DNA of 64,000 nucleotides from Streptomyces sp. HUAS MG91. Its GTDB lineage: Bacteria > Actinomycetota > Actinomycetes > Streptomycetales > Streptomycetaceae. Below are positions 42,297 through 50,433 of this stretch, in pieces. Where the stretch lies: contig NZ_CP159534.1 of assembly GCF_040529335.1 (NCBI RefSeq), positions 4,774,001-4,838,000 on the forward strand. Reading direction: 5' to 3'. Below the pieces are notes generated by a model. It had not been told where the DNA came from and did no database searches. It saw nothing but the letters and a program-made list of their open reading frames with translations. A program made the translations under genes and the position numbers. Each line of letters opens with the position of its first letter. The stretch's first letter is position 1.

Positions 42297-43094
42297 ATGG
42301 CCCCCGTACGCAGCGCGTTCCCGGAAGGCGCCCCGTGCTGGGCCGACGTCCAGCTGCCGGACGTCGAGGCGGGCAAACGGTTCTACGGGGATCTCTTCGG
42401 GTGGACCTTCGACGAGGGCGCCGGGGCCGAGCGGGGCTACTACACGGCGGCGTACAGCGAGGACCGCGCCGTCGCCGCCCTCGCCCCCCTGTTCGGCGCC
42501 GCGGGACCGGCCTGGACCGTGCATTTCGCGGTCCGTGACGCCTACGCCACCGCCGCCCGGGTCACCCGCTCCGGCGGCCGGGTGGTCAGCGGCCCGCTCT
42601 CCGTGGGCACGGCCGCCACCATGGCGCTGGTCACCGACCGTGACGGCGGCGTCTTCGGGCTGTGGCAGGCGGGCAGCGACCCCGGCTTCGAGGTGACGGG
42701 GGAGCCGGCCGCCTTCTGCTGGACGGAACTGCCGACGCGGGACACGGCACGGGCCGACCTCTTCTACGAGACCGTCTTCTCTTACGCGGCCGGGGACGCC
42801 GGGCCCGAGGAGCCCGGAGCCGGGCCCGGGAGCGCCGGCGGGCTGCGGTTATGGGCGCCCGCCGGGACCCTCCCCTCCCCGGCCACCGCGGTCGCCGGCC
42901 GCCGCTCCACCCTCCACACGCCGCTGACCGGCGGTTTTCTCGTGCATTTCGGCACCGCCGAGCTGGAGGCCACCACCGCCGACGCCCTCCGGCTCGGTGG
43001 CGAGATACGGGTCGCGGCGCACCCGACCGGGGCCGGCCGGGTGACCGTGCTCGCCGACGACCAGGGCGCCCTGTTCGCCGTACGGGAGGTGTGA
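42297..43094 (+). CDS. Two-domain VOC-family protein
   Basis: A 265-residue protein with two glyoxalase/VOC modules, about 13-122 (GAPCWADVQLPDVEAGKRFYGDLFGWTFDEG) and 138-265 (AFCWTELPTRDTARADLFYETVFSY). Such tandem proteins occur widely in Streptomyces and resemble CFP30B-type hydroxylase-like proteins. Metal ligands are not certain from the sequence. It is divergent from tetR by about 170 bp. No clear operator in its own leader beyond the tetR-start palindrome. Function unknown. Confidence 0.88.
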   Translation: MAPVRSAFPEGAPCWADVQLPDVEAGKRFYGDLFGWTFDEGAGAERGYYTAAYSEDRAVAALAPLFGAAGPAWTVHFAVRDAYATAARVTRSGGRVVSGPLSVGTAATMALVTDRDGGVFGLWQAGSDPGFEVTGEPAAFCWTELPTRDTARADLFYETVFSYAAGDAGPEEPGAGPGSAGGLRLWAPAGTLPSPATAVAGRRSTLHTPLTGGFLVHFGTAELEATTADALRLGGEIRVAAHPTGAGRVTVLADDQGALFAVREV

Positions 43095-43234
43095 GACACC
43101 CCGATGTGCCCCCGGGTTCGCAACCGGGGCCCCGGACAGGAAGAATCGGGGTGCGTGCCGCCGTAGCGCTTCGGCGGTGAGACGCTGTCGGGGGCCGTGA
43201 GTGCGATGGCCCCGTACGGGGAGGTGGCAGGCGA

Positions 43235-45598
43235 GTGGTGGATCAGCTGACGCAGCACGATCCGAGGCGGATCGGTCCGTTCGAGGTCCTGGGACGGCTC
43301 GGCGCGGGCGGCATGGGGCTGGTCTATCTGGCCCGCTCGGCCTCGGGCCGGCGCGTGGCGATCAAGACGGTGCGCACGGAGCTCGCCGAGGACCAGCTGT
43401 TCCGGGTCCGGTTCACGCGCGAGGTCGAGGCGGCCCGGGCGGTGTCCGGCTTCTACACGGCCGCCGTCGTCGACGCCGACCCGCGCGCGGCCGTGCCGTG
43501 GCTCGCCACCGCGTACGTCCCCGCGCCCTCGCTCGAAGAGATGGTGAACGACTGCGGGCCGCTGCCGGCCCAGGCGGTGCGCTGGCTGGCGGCCGGGGTC
43601 GCCGAGGCGCTCCAGTCCATCCACGGCGCGGGCCTGGTCCACCGCGACCTCAAGCCGTCGAACGTCCTCGTCGTCGAGGACGGCCCGCGCGTGATCGACT
43701 TCGGCATCGCGTCCGGCGTCTCCAACACCCGCCTGACCATGACGAACGTGGCGGTGGGCACGCCCGCCTACATGTCGCCCGAGCAGGCGAAGGACTCCCG
43801 CAGCGTCACCGGCGCCAGCGATGTCTTCTCGCTCGGCTCCACGCTGGTCTTCGCGGCGACCGGCCACGCGCCGTTCCACGGGGCGAACCCGGTGGAGACC
43901 GTCTTCATGCTGCTGCGCGAGGGCCCCGACATCGAGGGGCTGCCCGACGAGCTGCGCCCGCTGATCGAGTCCTGCATGCAGATGGAGGCGGGCCTGCGCC
44001 CGTCCCCGGCCGACCTCCAGGCCCAGCTCGCCCCGCACCTCTTCGGCTCCGGCAGCGACGACAGCGGCACCGCGTCCGCCTGGCTGCCCGAGCGGTCCGT
44101 CGCGCTGATCGAGTCGCGCCGCGGCAGCCGCACCGTGGTCCGCCCCCAGGCGTCCCGCGCCGCGGCGGGCCCGATCCCCGCGATGCCGCCGCAGCCGCCC
44201 CCGTCCCCCGCCTCGACCGACGGCTGGCGCGGCTCACCCGCCGCGTCGCCGGTCCCCGCGCCGGTCGGCCGCGGCTCCGACGGGCCGGTCCACCTGGCCG
44301 GGGCGCAGGTGCCGATCGGGCCCGGGCCCCGGGTCGCCGACGCCCGCGCCGCCGCCGTGCAGGCGCCGCCCGCCGAGTCCGGGCTCGCCGCCTCCTGGTC
44401 CCGGGCGAAGCCGTCCGTGAACGGCGCGCCCGACCCCGTCGTGCCCGCGCCCGCCCCGCCGGAGGGCCCGGCCGGCTGGCGCCCGTGGCGGTTCCGCATG
44501 TCGAACGACGTGTGGGGCACCCCCAAGGTCGCCGGCGATCTCGTCTACGTCACCTCCTTCGAGGTGCACGCCCTCGACACGGCCACCGGCCGGCGCCGCT
44601 TCAAGACCCGCGACGTCGCCTGGTCGCTGACCGTCGCCGACGGCATCATCCACGCCTCCGACGGGCCGACCCTGTGGGCGCTCGACGCCCGCGAGGGCTC
44701 CGACCTGTGGCGGCTCCAGACGGACGCCTGGGTCTACTCCGTCCAGGCCGATCACGGCACCGTCGTCACCGGCACCCGCGGCGGCGGCGCCCAGGCCCGC
44801 GAGGCCGTCAGCGGCGACCCGCTGTGGGAGATCACCGGCTGCCAGACCGACTTCGAGACGGCCGAGGCGGGCCCCGTCGTCCACGAGAGCACCGTCTACG
44901 TGTGGCAGGACGCGCGGCTGCGCGCCCTGGAGGCCAGGAGCGGCGAGGAGCGCTGGTCGTACCCGGTCGGCGACGCCGCCTCCTGCGGCGGGGTGCCGGT
45001 CCGGCTGACCCCCGCCGACGACGGCTGCGTGTACGTCGCCGCCGGCGCCCGGGTGCTCGCCCTCGACATCGCCACCGGTCAGCTGCGCTGGCACTTCGAG
45101 GCACCGGCCGTCTTCCTGAGCCCGCCCGCGTTCGTGCCCGGGCCCGCGGTCACCGGCGGCGGGGTCTACCTCGTCGACCACCACGGCACGGTGTACGCGC
45201 TCGACGCCGCCGACGGCCGCGACCGCTGGCGCATCGCGACCGAGGCCCGGCCCTCGTCGATCGACCCGGTCCTCGTCGCCCGCGGCCACGTCCACGTCGG
45301 CAGCGGGCAGGGGCTCTACACGCTGGACGCGGTGACCGGCACGCCGAAGTGGCGGTTCCAGGCAGGCGGCGAGATCGTCGGCTCCCCGGTCGTCGCCGAC
45401 GGCCGGATCCACTTCGGCTCGACCGACCACCTCCTCTACACGCTCAAGGCGGACGACGGCCGGCTGCGCTGGAAGCTGGCGACCGGCGGCGAGATCACCG
45501 GCACGCCCGTCGTCACCGACGGCGTCGTCTACGCGTGCAGCAAGGACCGCTGCGTGTACGCGCTGGACGCGGAGAAGGGGACCGGGACCAGTCGATAG
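43235..45598 (+). CDS. Ser/Thr protein kinase with C-terminal PQQ-type beta-propeller
   Basis: A 787-residue protein. The Hanks-type kinase domain (about 12-275) is complete: glycine loop [15 protein letters not shown] lysine K44 in [15 protein letters not shown] at 136-143, DFG at 155-157, and [11 protein letters not shown] Pro-rich linker (about 290-415) leads to a seven-to-eight-bladed propeller made of repeated blades such as [15 protein letters not shown] and [16 protein letters not shown] see no transmembrane helix, unlike classic PknB/PknD receptors, so the propeller should be cytoplasmic. GTG start with GGGGAGG ten bases upstream; a GTG follows directly as an alternative. Confidence 0.93.
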   Translation: MVDQLTQHDPRRIGPFEVLGRLGAGGMGLVYLARSASGRRVAIKTVRTELAEDQLFRVRFTREVEAARAVSGFYTAAVVDADPRAAVPWLATAYVPAPSLEEMVNDCGPLPAQAVRWLAAGVAEALQSIHGAGLVHRDLKPSNVLVVEDGPRVIDFGIASGVSNTRLTMTNVAVGTPAYMSPEQAKDSRSVTGASDVFSLGSTLVFAATGHAPFHGANPVETVFMLLREGPDIEGLPDELRPLIESCMQMEAGLRPSPADLQAQLAPHLFGSGSDDSGTASAWLPERSVALIESRRGSRTVVRPQASRAAAGPIPAMPPQPPPSPASTDGWRGSPAASPVPAPVGRGSDGPVHLAGAQVPIGPGPRVADARAAAVQAPPAESGLAASWSRAKPSVNGAPDPVVPAPAPPEGPAGWRPWRFRMSNDVWGTPKVAGDLVYVTSFEVHALDTATGRRRFKTRDVAWSLTVADGIIHASDGPTLWALDAREGSDLWRLQTDAWVYSVQADHGTVVTGTRGGGAQAREAVSGDPLWEITGCQTDFETAEAGPVVHESTVYVWQDARLRALEARSGEERWSYPVGDAASCGGVPVRLTPADDGCVYVAAGARVLALDIATGQLRWHFEAPAVFLSPPAFVPGPAVTGGGVYLVDHHGTVYALDAADGRDRWRIATEARPSSIDPVLVARGHVHVGSGQGLYTLDAVTGTPKWRFQAGGEIVGSPVVADGRIHFGSTDHLLYTLKADDGRLRWKLATGGEITGTPVVTDGVVYACSKDRCVYALDAEKGTGTSR

Positions 45599-45644
45599 TC
45601 CGTTCCCCGGGTCACGCGGGCGGGTGCCGGGTAGGGTGCCCGGC

Positions 45645-46208
45645 GTGATGACACGGGGACGCAGGATTCTGAAGCTGACGGCTGTCGCGGCCGTCGTGGT
45701 GTTCGCCCTGACGGGCTTCTCCCGGGGGCACGGCCGCCACCACAGCAGCCATGGCAGCGGCGGCGGGTGCAGCAGCTCGTCGCAGGACCACGACAGTTCG
45801 TCGAGCAGTACGTCGAGCGGCTCGTCGAGCGGTTCGCTCGGCAAGTCGGACGATTCGACGTACGGCTCGTCGAGCGGTTCGTCGTACAACTCGACCAGCG
45901 GCACGTCGGGATCGTCGTCGACCCGCCGGTCCGATCTGCGCGACGGCCGGGCGCGGCTCGTGAACTGCGCGACCGAGAAGCGCTCGTACGCGACCGTCGA
46001 GGTGAGCAACGGGAACCGGAGCACGGGCGAGTTCCGGGTCTCCGTCGACTTCTACGACGCCCAGGAGCAGCTGCTGACGTTCGACTCCAGGGATGTGGAG
46101 GTGCCGGGCAACGGCAAGAAGACCGTGGCCGTCCCCGTCTCCAGCCGCTACCTCAAGGACATCGACCACTGCAAGGTCGACCCGGAAGCCACCCTCACCC
46201 GGAACTAG
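45645..46208 (+). CDS. Secreted Ser-rich protein
   Basis: An exported protein of about 187 residues that I do not recognise. The signal peptide (RGRRILKLTAVAAVVVFALTGFS) has no lipobox cysteine. It is followed by about 70 residues dominated by Ser, Gly, His and Thr, encoded by repeats of TCGTCGAGCGG. A C-terminal domain of about 90 residues (RLVNCATEKRSYATVEVSNGNRSTGEFRVSVDFYD...CKVDPEATL) has two cysteines and the look of a small beta-sandwich. Start GTG 45645 or ATG 45648, both behind AGGG. It follows the kinase by 46 bp. Confidence 0.8.
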   Translation: MMTRGRRILKLTAVAAVVVFALTGFSRGHGRHHSSHGSGGGCSSSSQDHDSSSSSTSSGSSSGSLGKSDDSTYGSSSGSSYNSTSGTSGSSSTRRSDLRDGRARLVNCATEKRSYATVEVSNGNRSTGEFRVSVDFYDAQEQLLTFDSRDVEVPGNGKKTVAVPVSSRYLKDIDHCKVDPEATLTRN

Positions 46209-46978
46209 CGGGTTCGGAACTTCCCCGCCGAACGGGAGTTGAAGAGCCCGGCCTGCCGCTCCGGCGGCAGGTTGCCGAGCGCGATCAGGTGCGGGGCCTG
46301 CGCGAAGGCCCGCTCGCGGGCCGCCTCCGTCGCCGCCCACACCGCCCGCACCGTGCCCTGCACCGCCTCGGTGGGGTGCGCGGCGACGGTCTCCGCGCAG
46401 CGCACCGCCGCCGCCAACGCGGCGCCGGGCGCGGTGACTTCACTGACCAGGCCGGTCTCGTACGCCCGCCGGGCCGACATCCGCTCCGCCGACCCCATCA
46501 GCGCGAGCCGCGCCACCTCGCCGGGCGGCATGCGCTGCGCCAGGTACACCGACTCGTAGGCGCTGACCATGCCGTACGTGGTGTGCGGGTCGAAGAACGT
46601 CGCGTGCTCGTCGGCGACGACGAACTCAGCCTCGCCCAGCAGGTAGAACGCGCCGCCGCACGCCATCCCGTTCACCGCGGCGATCACCGGCTTCCACAGG
46701 TCGTTGGCCTTCGGGCCGACGGTGAGCAGCGGATCGTCCATGGAGTACGGGGACGGGGGCTGCGGGACGTCCAGGCCGCGGTCGATGCCCGTGCAGAAGG
46801 CGCGGTCGCCCGCGCCGGTGAGCACGACGGCCCGCACGGTGTCGTCGTGGCGGAACTCCCGCCAGGCGGTGCGGAGTTCGGTGATCGTCTCCTGGTCGAG
46901 GGCGTTGTGGCGGTGCGGGCGGTCCAGGGTGACCACGGCCACCCCGGTGTCCTTGTGGCGGGTCACGTCCACGGTCAT
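46205..46978 (-). CDS. Enoyl-CoA hydratase/isomerase family protein
   Basis: A 257-residue crotonase-fold enzyme. GAGDRAFCTGIDRGLDVP and VIAAVNGMACGGAFYLLGEAEFVVADEHATFFDPHTTYGMVSAYESVYLAQRMPPGEVARLALMG give the two oxyanion/acid regions; GMVSAYES places Glu near the usual acid site. Third gene of an operon with an Ltp2-like protein and a DUF35 protein; the ATG overlaps the DUF35 stop. It would hydrate the enoyl-CoA whose product the Ltp2/DUF35 pair could cleave. Its end overlaps the convergent secreted-protein gene by four bases. Confidence 0.92.
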   Translation of the reverse strand: MTVDVTRHKDTGVAVVTLDRPHRHNALDQETITELRTAWREFRHDDTVRAVVLTGAGDRAFCTGIDRGLDVPQPPSPYSMDDPLLTVGPKANDLWKPVIAAVNGMACGGAFYLLGEAEFVVADEHATFFDPHTTYGMVSAYESVYLAQRMPPGEVARLALMGSAERMSARRAYETGLVSEVTAPGAALAAAVRCAETVAAHPTEAVQGTVRAVWAATEAARERAFAQAPHLIALGNLPPERQAGLFNSRSAGKFRTR

Positions 46979-47430
46979 GGCCGCTCCAGGACCCAGCGGG
47001 GGACGTGCACGCCGTCGATCTCCGTGAACACGGCCTGGACCTTGGCGCCGATCCGCAGGCGCTCCTGGGGGACCGAGTTCAGCGGGGCGTCGGCCGTCGT
47101 GACCAGGTTGCCGACCAGGCGGATGCGGGGGGCTTCCGCGAGTTCGACGATGATCGCGTTGTAGGGGGCCAGGGCGGCGTACGCCGGGAGCAGGGGCGGG
47201 TGCGGGATCACGTACGACCAGATCCTTCCCTTGCCGCTCATCTTCCGCCAGGTGGAGTCGAAGGACTGGCAGTGCGGGCAGCAGGGGCGGGGCGGGAAGC
47301 GGAGTTCTTCGCATTCCGGGTCGGCGCAGGCCTGTACGCGCAGTTCGCCTCGGGCGGCGTAGTCCCAGAAGGGGGCGCCGTCGTCGTCCGGTACGGGGGC
47401 GAGCAGGTGGTCGGTCGTCGCGTCTGCCAT
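46975..47430 (-). CDS. Zinc-ribbon OB-fold protein (DUF35, ChsH2-like)
   Basis: A 151-residue protein with four zinc-ribbon cysteines, two in CADPEC and two in CPHC (about residues 34-51), then an OB-fold (GKGRIWSYVIPHPPLLPAYAALAPYNAIIVELAEAPRIRLVGNL). The start is the ATG at 47430 behind GGAAAGGGA; a longer reading would begin inside a repeat. It lies between the Ltp2-like gene and the hydratase in one operon. By analogy with Ltp2-ChsH2, it should bind the acyl-CoA and form an aldolase with the thiolase-like protein. Confidence 0.92.
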   Translation of the reverse strand: MADATTDHLLAPVPDDDGAPFWDYAARGELRVQACADPECEELRFPPRPCCPHCQSFDSTWRKMSGKGRIWSYVIPHPPLLPAYAALAPYNAIIVELAEAPRIRLVGNLVTTADAPLNSVPQERLRIGAKVQAVFTEIDGVHVPRWVLERP

Positions 47431-47470
47431 GTGCGGTCCCTTTCCGAGTGCCGGTCGTGGGTGGTTGCTC

Positions 47471-47490
47471 GCGCAGTTCCCCGCGCCCCT
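47471..47490. repeat. Dispersed repeat copy, core GCGCAGTTCCCCGCGCCCCT
   Basis: Full core in the gap between the Ltp2-like stop and the DUF35 start, followed by TACGGGGCGC, which gives a small hairpin with the core. If it terminates, it would attenuate the downstream two genes. Confidence 0.85.
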
Positions 47491-47605
47491 TACGGGGCGC
47501 TCCTGTGCCCGGAGCCTTGGGCAATCTGCCGCCTGGGGCGGCAGGGTGGGCAAGGCGGCCCCCAGCGCCGGGTGCGCGGTCTTCGGGCGGTGCCCGTGGT
47601 CCGGG

Positions 47606-48757
47606 TCAGTTGCGGAGCAGTACCGCCGAGGTCGGGACGCCCTCGCCGGCTGTTACCAGGCAGGTGCGGGCGTTCGGGACCTGGGCCGTGCTGATGCCGC
47701 GGAGTTGTTTCACGCCCTCGTTGATCAGGTTGAAGCCGTGGACGTAGGCCTCCGAGAGGCCGCCGCCGCCCGTGTTGATGGGGAGGCGGCCGCCGATCTC
47801 CAGGGCGCCGCCCTCGGTGAAGGCGCCGCCCTCGCCGCGGCCGCAGAACCCGTACCCCTCGAGAGACAGTGGGATGAGCGGGGTGAACGCGTCGTAGATC
47901 TGGGCCACGTCCACGTCGTGCGGGGTGAGGTCGGAGTTCTTCCACAGGTGGCGCGCGGCCGTCCAGGCGGGGCCGGTGAGCGGGTCGTCGTTCCAGTAGT
48001 TGACCATGCCGTGGTGCTGGGCGGGCAGGCCCTGCGCCGCCGCGTGGATGTAGACGGGCTTGTGCCGCAGGTCGCGGGCGCGCTCGGCGGAGACGATGAC
48101 GCAGGCCAGCGCGCCGTCGGTCTCCAGGCAGTTGTCGAAGAGGCAGAGCGGCTCGCTGATCCAGCGGGCGTTCATGTACATGTCCCGGGTCAGCGGGCGC
48201 TCGTACATCATGGCGGCCGGGTTCTGGTTGGCCCGGTTGCGGCAGGCGAGGGCGACGTTGAAGAGGTGGTCGCGGGTGGCGCCGTACTCGTGCATGTAGC
48301 GGCGGGCCAGCATGCCGATCTCGTCGGCGGGACGGAGCAGTCCGAAGGGCCTCGTCCACTGGGCGGGCGTGGGGAGTTGGACGGTGGTGTTCTTCCACGG
48401 GCGCGGCCCGCTGCCGCGTTTGCGCGAGCGCCAGGCGACGCCCACGCTCGCCTGGCCGGTGGCGACCGCGGCGGCGAGATGGGCGATCGTCGCGCACGAA
48501 CCGCCGCCGCCGTAACCGACCTTGGAGAAGAAGGTGACGTCTCCCGCGCCGACGGCCTTGGCCACCTCGACCTCGTCGGTCTCCTCCATCGTGTACGAGG
48601 CGAAGGCGTCCACCTCGGACGCGGCGAGGCCCGCGTCGTCCAGGGCGGCCAGGATGGCCCGGCACGCCAAGGTCTTCTCGGATTCGGGGAGTTGCTTCGC
48701 GAAGGCCGTCTGGCCTATGCCGACGATGGCCGTCGCGTCCTTGATGCCGCTCACCAT
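47606..48757 (-). CDS. Ltp2-like thiolase-fold protein (probable retro-aldolase)
   Basis: A 383-residue SCP-x/Ltp-type thiolase. The segment FFSKVGYGGGGSCATIAHLAAA occupies the nucleophile region and differs from the Cys-Ser-Ser-Gly of degradative thiolases. Downstream: YMHEYGATRDHLFNVA, ETDGALACVIVSAERARDL, QIYDAFTPLIPLSLEGYGFCGRGEGGAF and PINTGGGGLSEAYVHG. Mycobacterial relatives with DUF35 partners cleave steroid side-chain intermediates by retro-aldol. First gene of the Ltp2/DUF35/hydratase operon; GGGAG precedes the ATG. Operators K and L lie upstream. Confidence 0.93.
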   Translation of the reverse strand: MVSGIKDATAIVGIGQTAFAKQLPESEKTLACRAILAALDDAGLAASEVDAFASYTMEETDEVEVAKAVGAGDVTFFSKVGYGGGGSCATIAHLAAAVATGQASVGVAWRSRKRGSGPRPWKNTTVQLPTPAQWTRPFGLLRPADEIGMLARRYMHEYGATRDHLFNVALACRNRANQNPAAMMYERPLTRDMYMNARWISEPLCLFDNCLETDGALACVIVSAERARDLRHKPVYIHAAAQGLPAQHHGMVNYWNDDPLTGPAWTAARHLWKNSDLTPHDVDVAQIYDAFTPLIPLSLEGYGFCGRGEGGAFTEGGALEIGGRLPINTGGGGLSEAYVHGFNLINEGVKQLRGISTAQVPNARTCLVTAGEGVPTSAVLLRN

Positions 48758-48789
48758 GGCACTCCCGCCTGTGCAGCTGGATCTCTGGG

Positions 48790-48804
48790 CTGACAGCGCG
48801 TCAG
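48790..48804. promoter_or_regulatory. Putative TetR operator K (CTGAC-AGCGC-GTCAG)
   Basis: Perfect half-sites, 33 bp upstream of the Ltp2-like gene (minus strand). Confidence 0.8.
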
Positions 48805-48816
48805 GCTACAGCTAAT

Positions 48817-48831
48817 CTGACGGATAGTCAG
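48817..48831. promoter_or_regulatory. Putative TetR operator L (CTGAC-GGATA-GTCAG)
   Basis: Perfect half-sites, 27 bp from operator K and 37 bp upstream of the FadD3-like gene (plus strand). K and L share a divergent promoter. Confidence 0.82.
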
Positions 48832-48867
48832 CTACGGGTCGGGTACGGCGTTGTGGGAGGTCGGTCG

Positions 48868-50433
48868 ATGAACGCGCAGACGTGGAGCACCATCCCGGGA
48901 CTGATCAGGGACGCGGTCGCGCGGTACGCCGGGCGGGAAGCCGTGGTCGACGGGCGCACCCGGATCACCTACGCCGAGCTCGGCGAGCGCGTGGAGCGGG
49001 CCGCCGCCGCCTGCGTGGCCTCCGGCGTCGAGCCCGGCGACCGGGTCGCCCTCTGGGCCCCCAACACCCTGGACTGGATCGTCTCCGCGCTCGGCGCGGT
49101 CAGCGCGGGCGCGGTCCTGGTGCCGCTCAACACCCGTTTCAAGGGCGCCGAGGCCGCCGACATCCTGGCCCGCTCCCGCGCCCGGCTGCTCTTCGTCACC
49201 GGCACCTTCCTCGGCACCTCCTACGTCGCCTCGCTGCGCCGCGCCCAGGAGGCGGGCGCCGAACTCCCGCACCTGGACGAGGTGGTGGTGCTCGCCGACA
49301 CCGCACCCGACGCGCCCGGCTACCGCACCTGGAAGGAGTTCCTCGCGGGAGGGGAGAAGGTCACCGCCGCGGAGGCGCGGAAGCGGGCGGACACCGTCAC
49401 GGCCGCCGACGCCTCCGACATCATCTTCACCTCCGGCACCACAGGACGCCCCAAGGGCGCCGTCATCACCCACGAACAGACCCTGCGCGGCTACGAGATC
49501 TGGGCCGACCTCGCCGGGCTGCGCGAGGGCGACCGCTATCTGATCGTGAACCCGTTCTTCCACACCTTCGGCTACAAGGCGGGCGTCATCGCCTGCCTGA
49601 TGCGCGGCGCGACGATGATCCCGCAGCCCGTCTTCAACGTGGACACGGTGCTCGCCAACATCGCCGCCGAGCGCATCTCCGTCCTCCCCGGACCGCCCAC
49701 CCTGCACCAGTCGCTGCTCGACCACCCGGCGCGCGACGCCCACGACCTGTCGGCGCTGCGCGTGGTGGTGACGGGGGCGGCCGTGGTGCCGCTGCGCCTG
49801 GTCGAGCGGCTGCGCGGGGAACTGCACGTCGCGACCGTCCTGACCGCCTACGGCCTCACCGAGGCCAGCGGCATCGTCACCATGTGCCGCCGCGGCGACG
49901 ACCCCGAGACGATCGCGTCGACCTCGGGCCGGGCGATCCCCGGCACCGAACTGCGGGTCGCGGCACAGCCCGGCGAACCCGGCGAGGTCCTCGTCCGCGG
50001 CTTCAACGTCATGCGGGAGTACTTCGAGGACGCCGCCGCCACCCGCGAGGTCATCACCGAGGACGGCTGGCTGCACACCGGCGACGTCGGCGTCCTCGAC
50101 GACGGCGGCAACCTGCGGATCACCGACCGCATCAAGGACATGTTCATCGTCGGCGGCTTCAACGCCTACCCCGCCGAGATAGAGCAACTGCTCGGCGTCC
50201 ACCCCGACGTGGCCGACGTGGCCGTGGTCGGCGTCCCCGACGGACGGCTCGGCGAGGTCGGCAGGGCCTATGTCGTGCGCCGGCCGGGCTCGGTGCTCAC
50301 CGGCGACGACCTCATCGCGTGGGCCCGGCGCGAGATGGCCAACTACAAGGTGCCCAGGACCGTCCGGTTCGTCACGGACCTGCCGCGCAACGCCTCCGGC
50401 AAGGTGCTCAAGCAGGAGCTGCGGGCGGGCTGA
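48868..50433 (+). CDS. FadD3-like AMP-forming acyl-CoA ligase
   Basis: A 521-residue adenylate-forming ligase with phosphate loop TSGTTGRPKG at 188-197, YGLTEASGIVTMC, LHTGDVGVLDDGGNLRITDRIKDMFIVGGFNAYPAEIE and PRNASGKVLKQEL. Long stretches (NPFFHTFGYKAGVIACLMRG, SVLPGPPTLHQSLLDHPAR) match what I recall of mycobacterial FadD3, which activates the steroid-derived HIP acid. A bicyclic or similar carboxylic acid is thus a reasonable substrate guess, not proven. Ribosome site GGGAGG seven bases upstream. Divergent from the Ltp2-like operon, sharing two operators. Confidence 0.92.
   Translation: MNAQTWSTIPGLIRDAVARYAGREAVVDGRTRITYAELGERVERAAAACVASGVEPGDRVALWAPNTLDWIVSALGAVSAGAVLVPLNTRFKGAEAADILARSRARLLFVTGTFLGTSYVASLRRAQEAGAELPHLDEVVVLADTAPDAPGYRTWKEFLAGGEKVTAAEARKRADTVTAADASDIIFTSGTTGRPKGAVITHEQTLRGYEIWADLAGLREGDRYLIVNPFFHTFGYKAGVIACLMRGATMIPQPVFNVDTVLANIAAERISVLPGPPTLHQSLLDHPARDAHDLSALRVVVTGAAVVPLRLVERLRGELHVATVLTAYGLTEASGIVTMCRRGDDPETIASTSGRAIPGTELRVAAQPGEPGEVLVRGFNVMREYFEDAAATREVITEDGWLHTGDVGVLDDGGNLRITDRIKDMFIVGGFNAYPAEIEQLLGVHPDVADVAVVGVPDGRLGEVGRAYVVRRPGSVLTGDDLIAWARREMANYKVPRTVRFVTDLPRNASGKVLKQELRAG

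Noticed and set aside
45780..45935. CRISPR-like array of short repeats
   Set aside because: The repeats are in frame, encode Ser/Gly, have no unique spacers of constant length and no cas genes nearby.
44234..46024. Long open frame (596 codons) antisense to the kinase gene
   Set aside because: A shadow of high third-position G+C. The sense strand encodes unmistakable kinase and propeller motifs; the antisense translation matches nothing and is Arg/Gly/Asp-rich.
13028..48831. KstR or KstR2 operators as the identity of the palindromes
   Set aside because: The published KstR-type half-sites, as I recall them (AAC-GTT and CAAG-CTTG types), differ from CTGAC/GTCAG.
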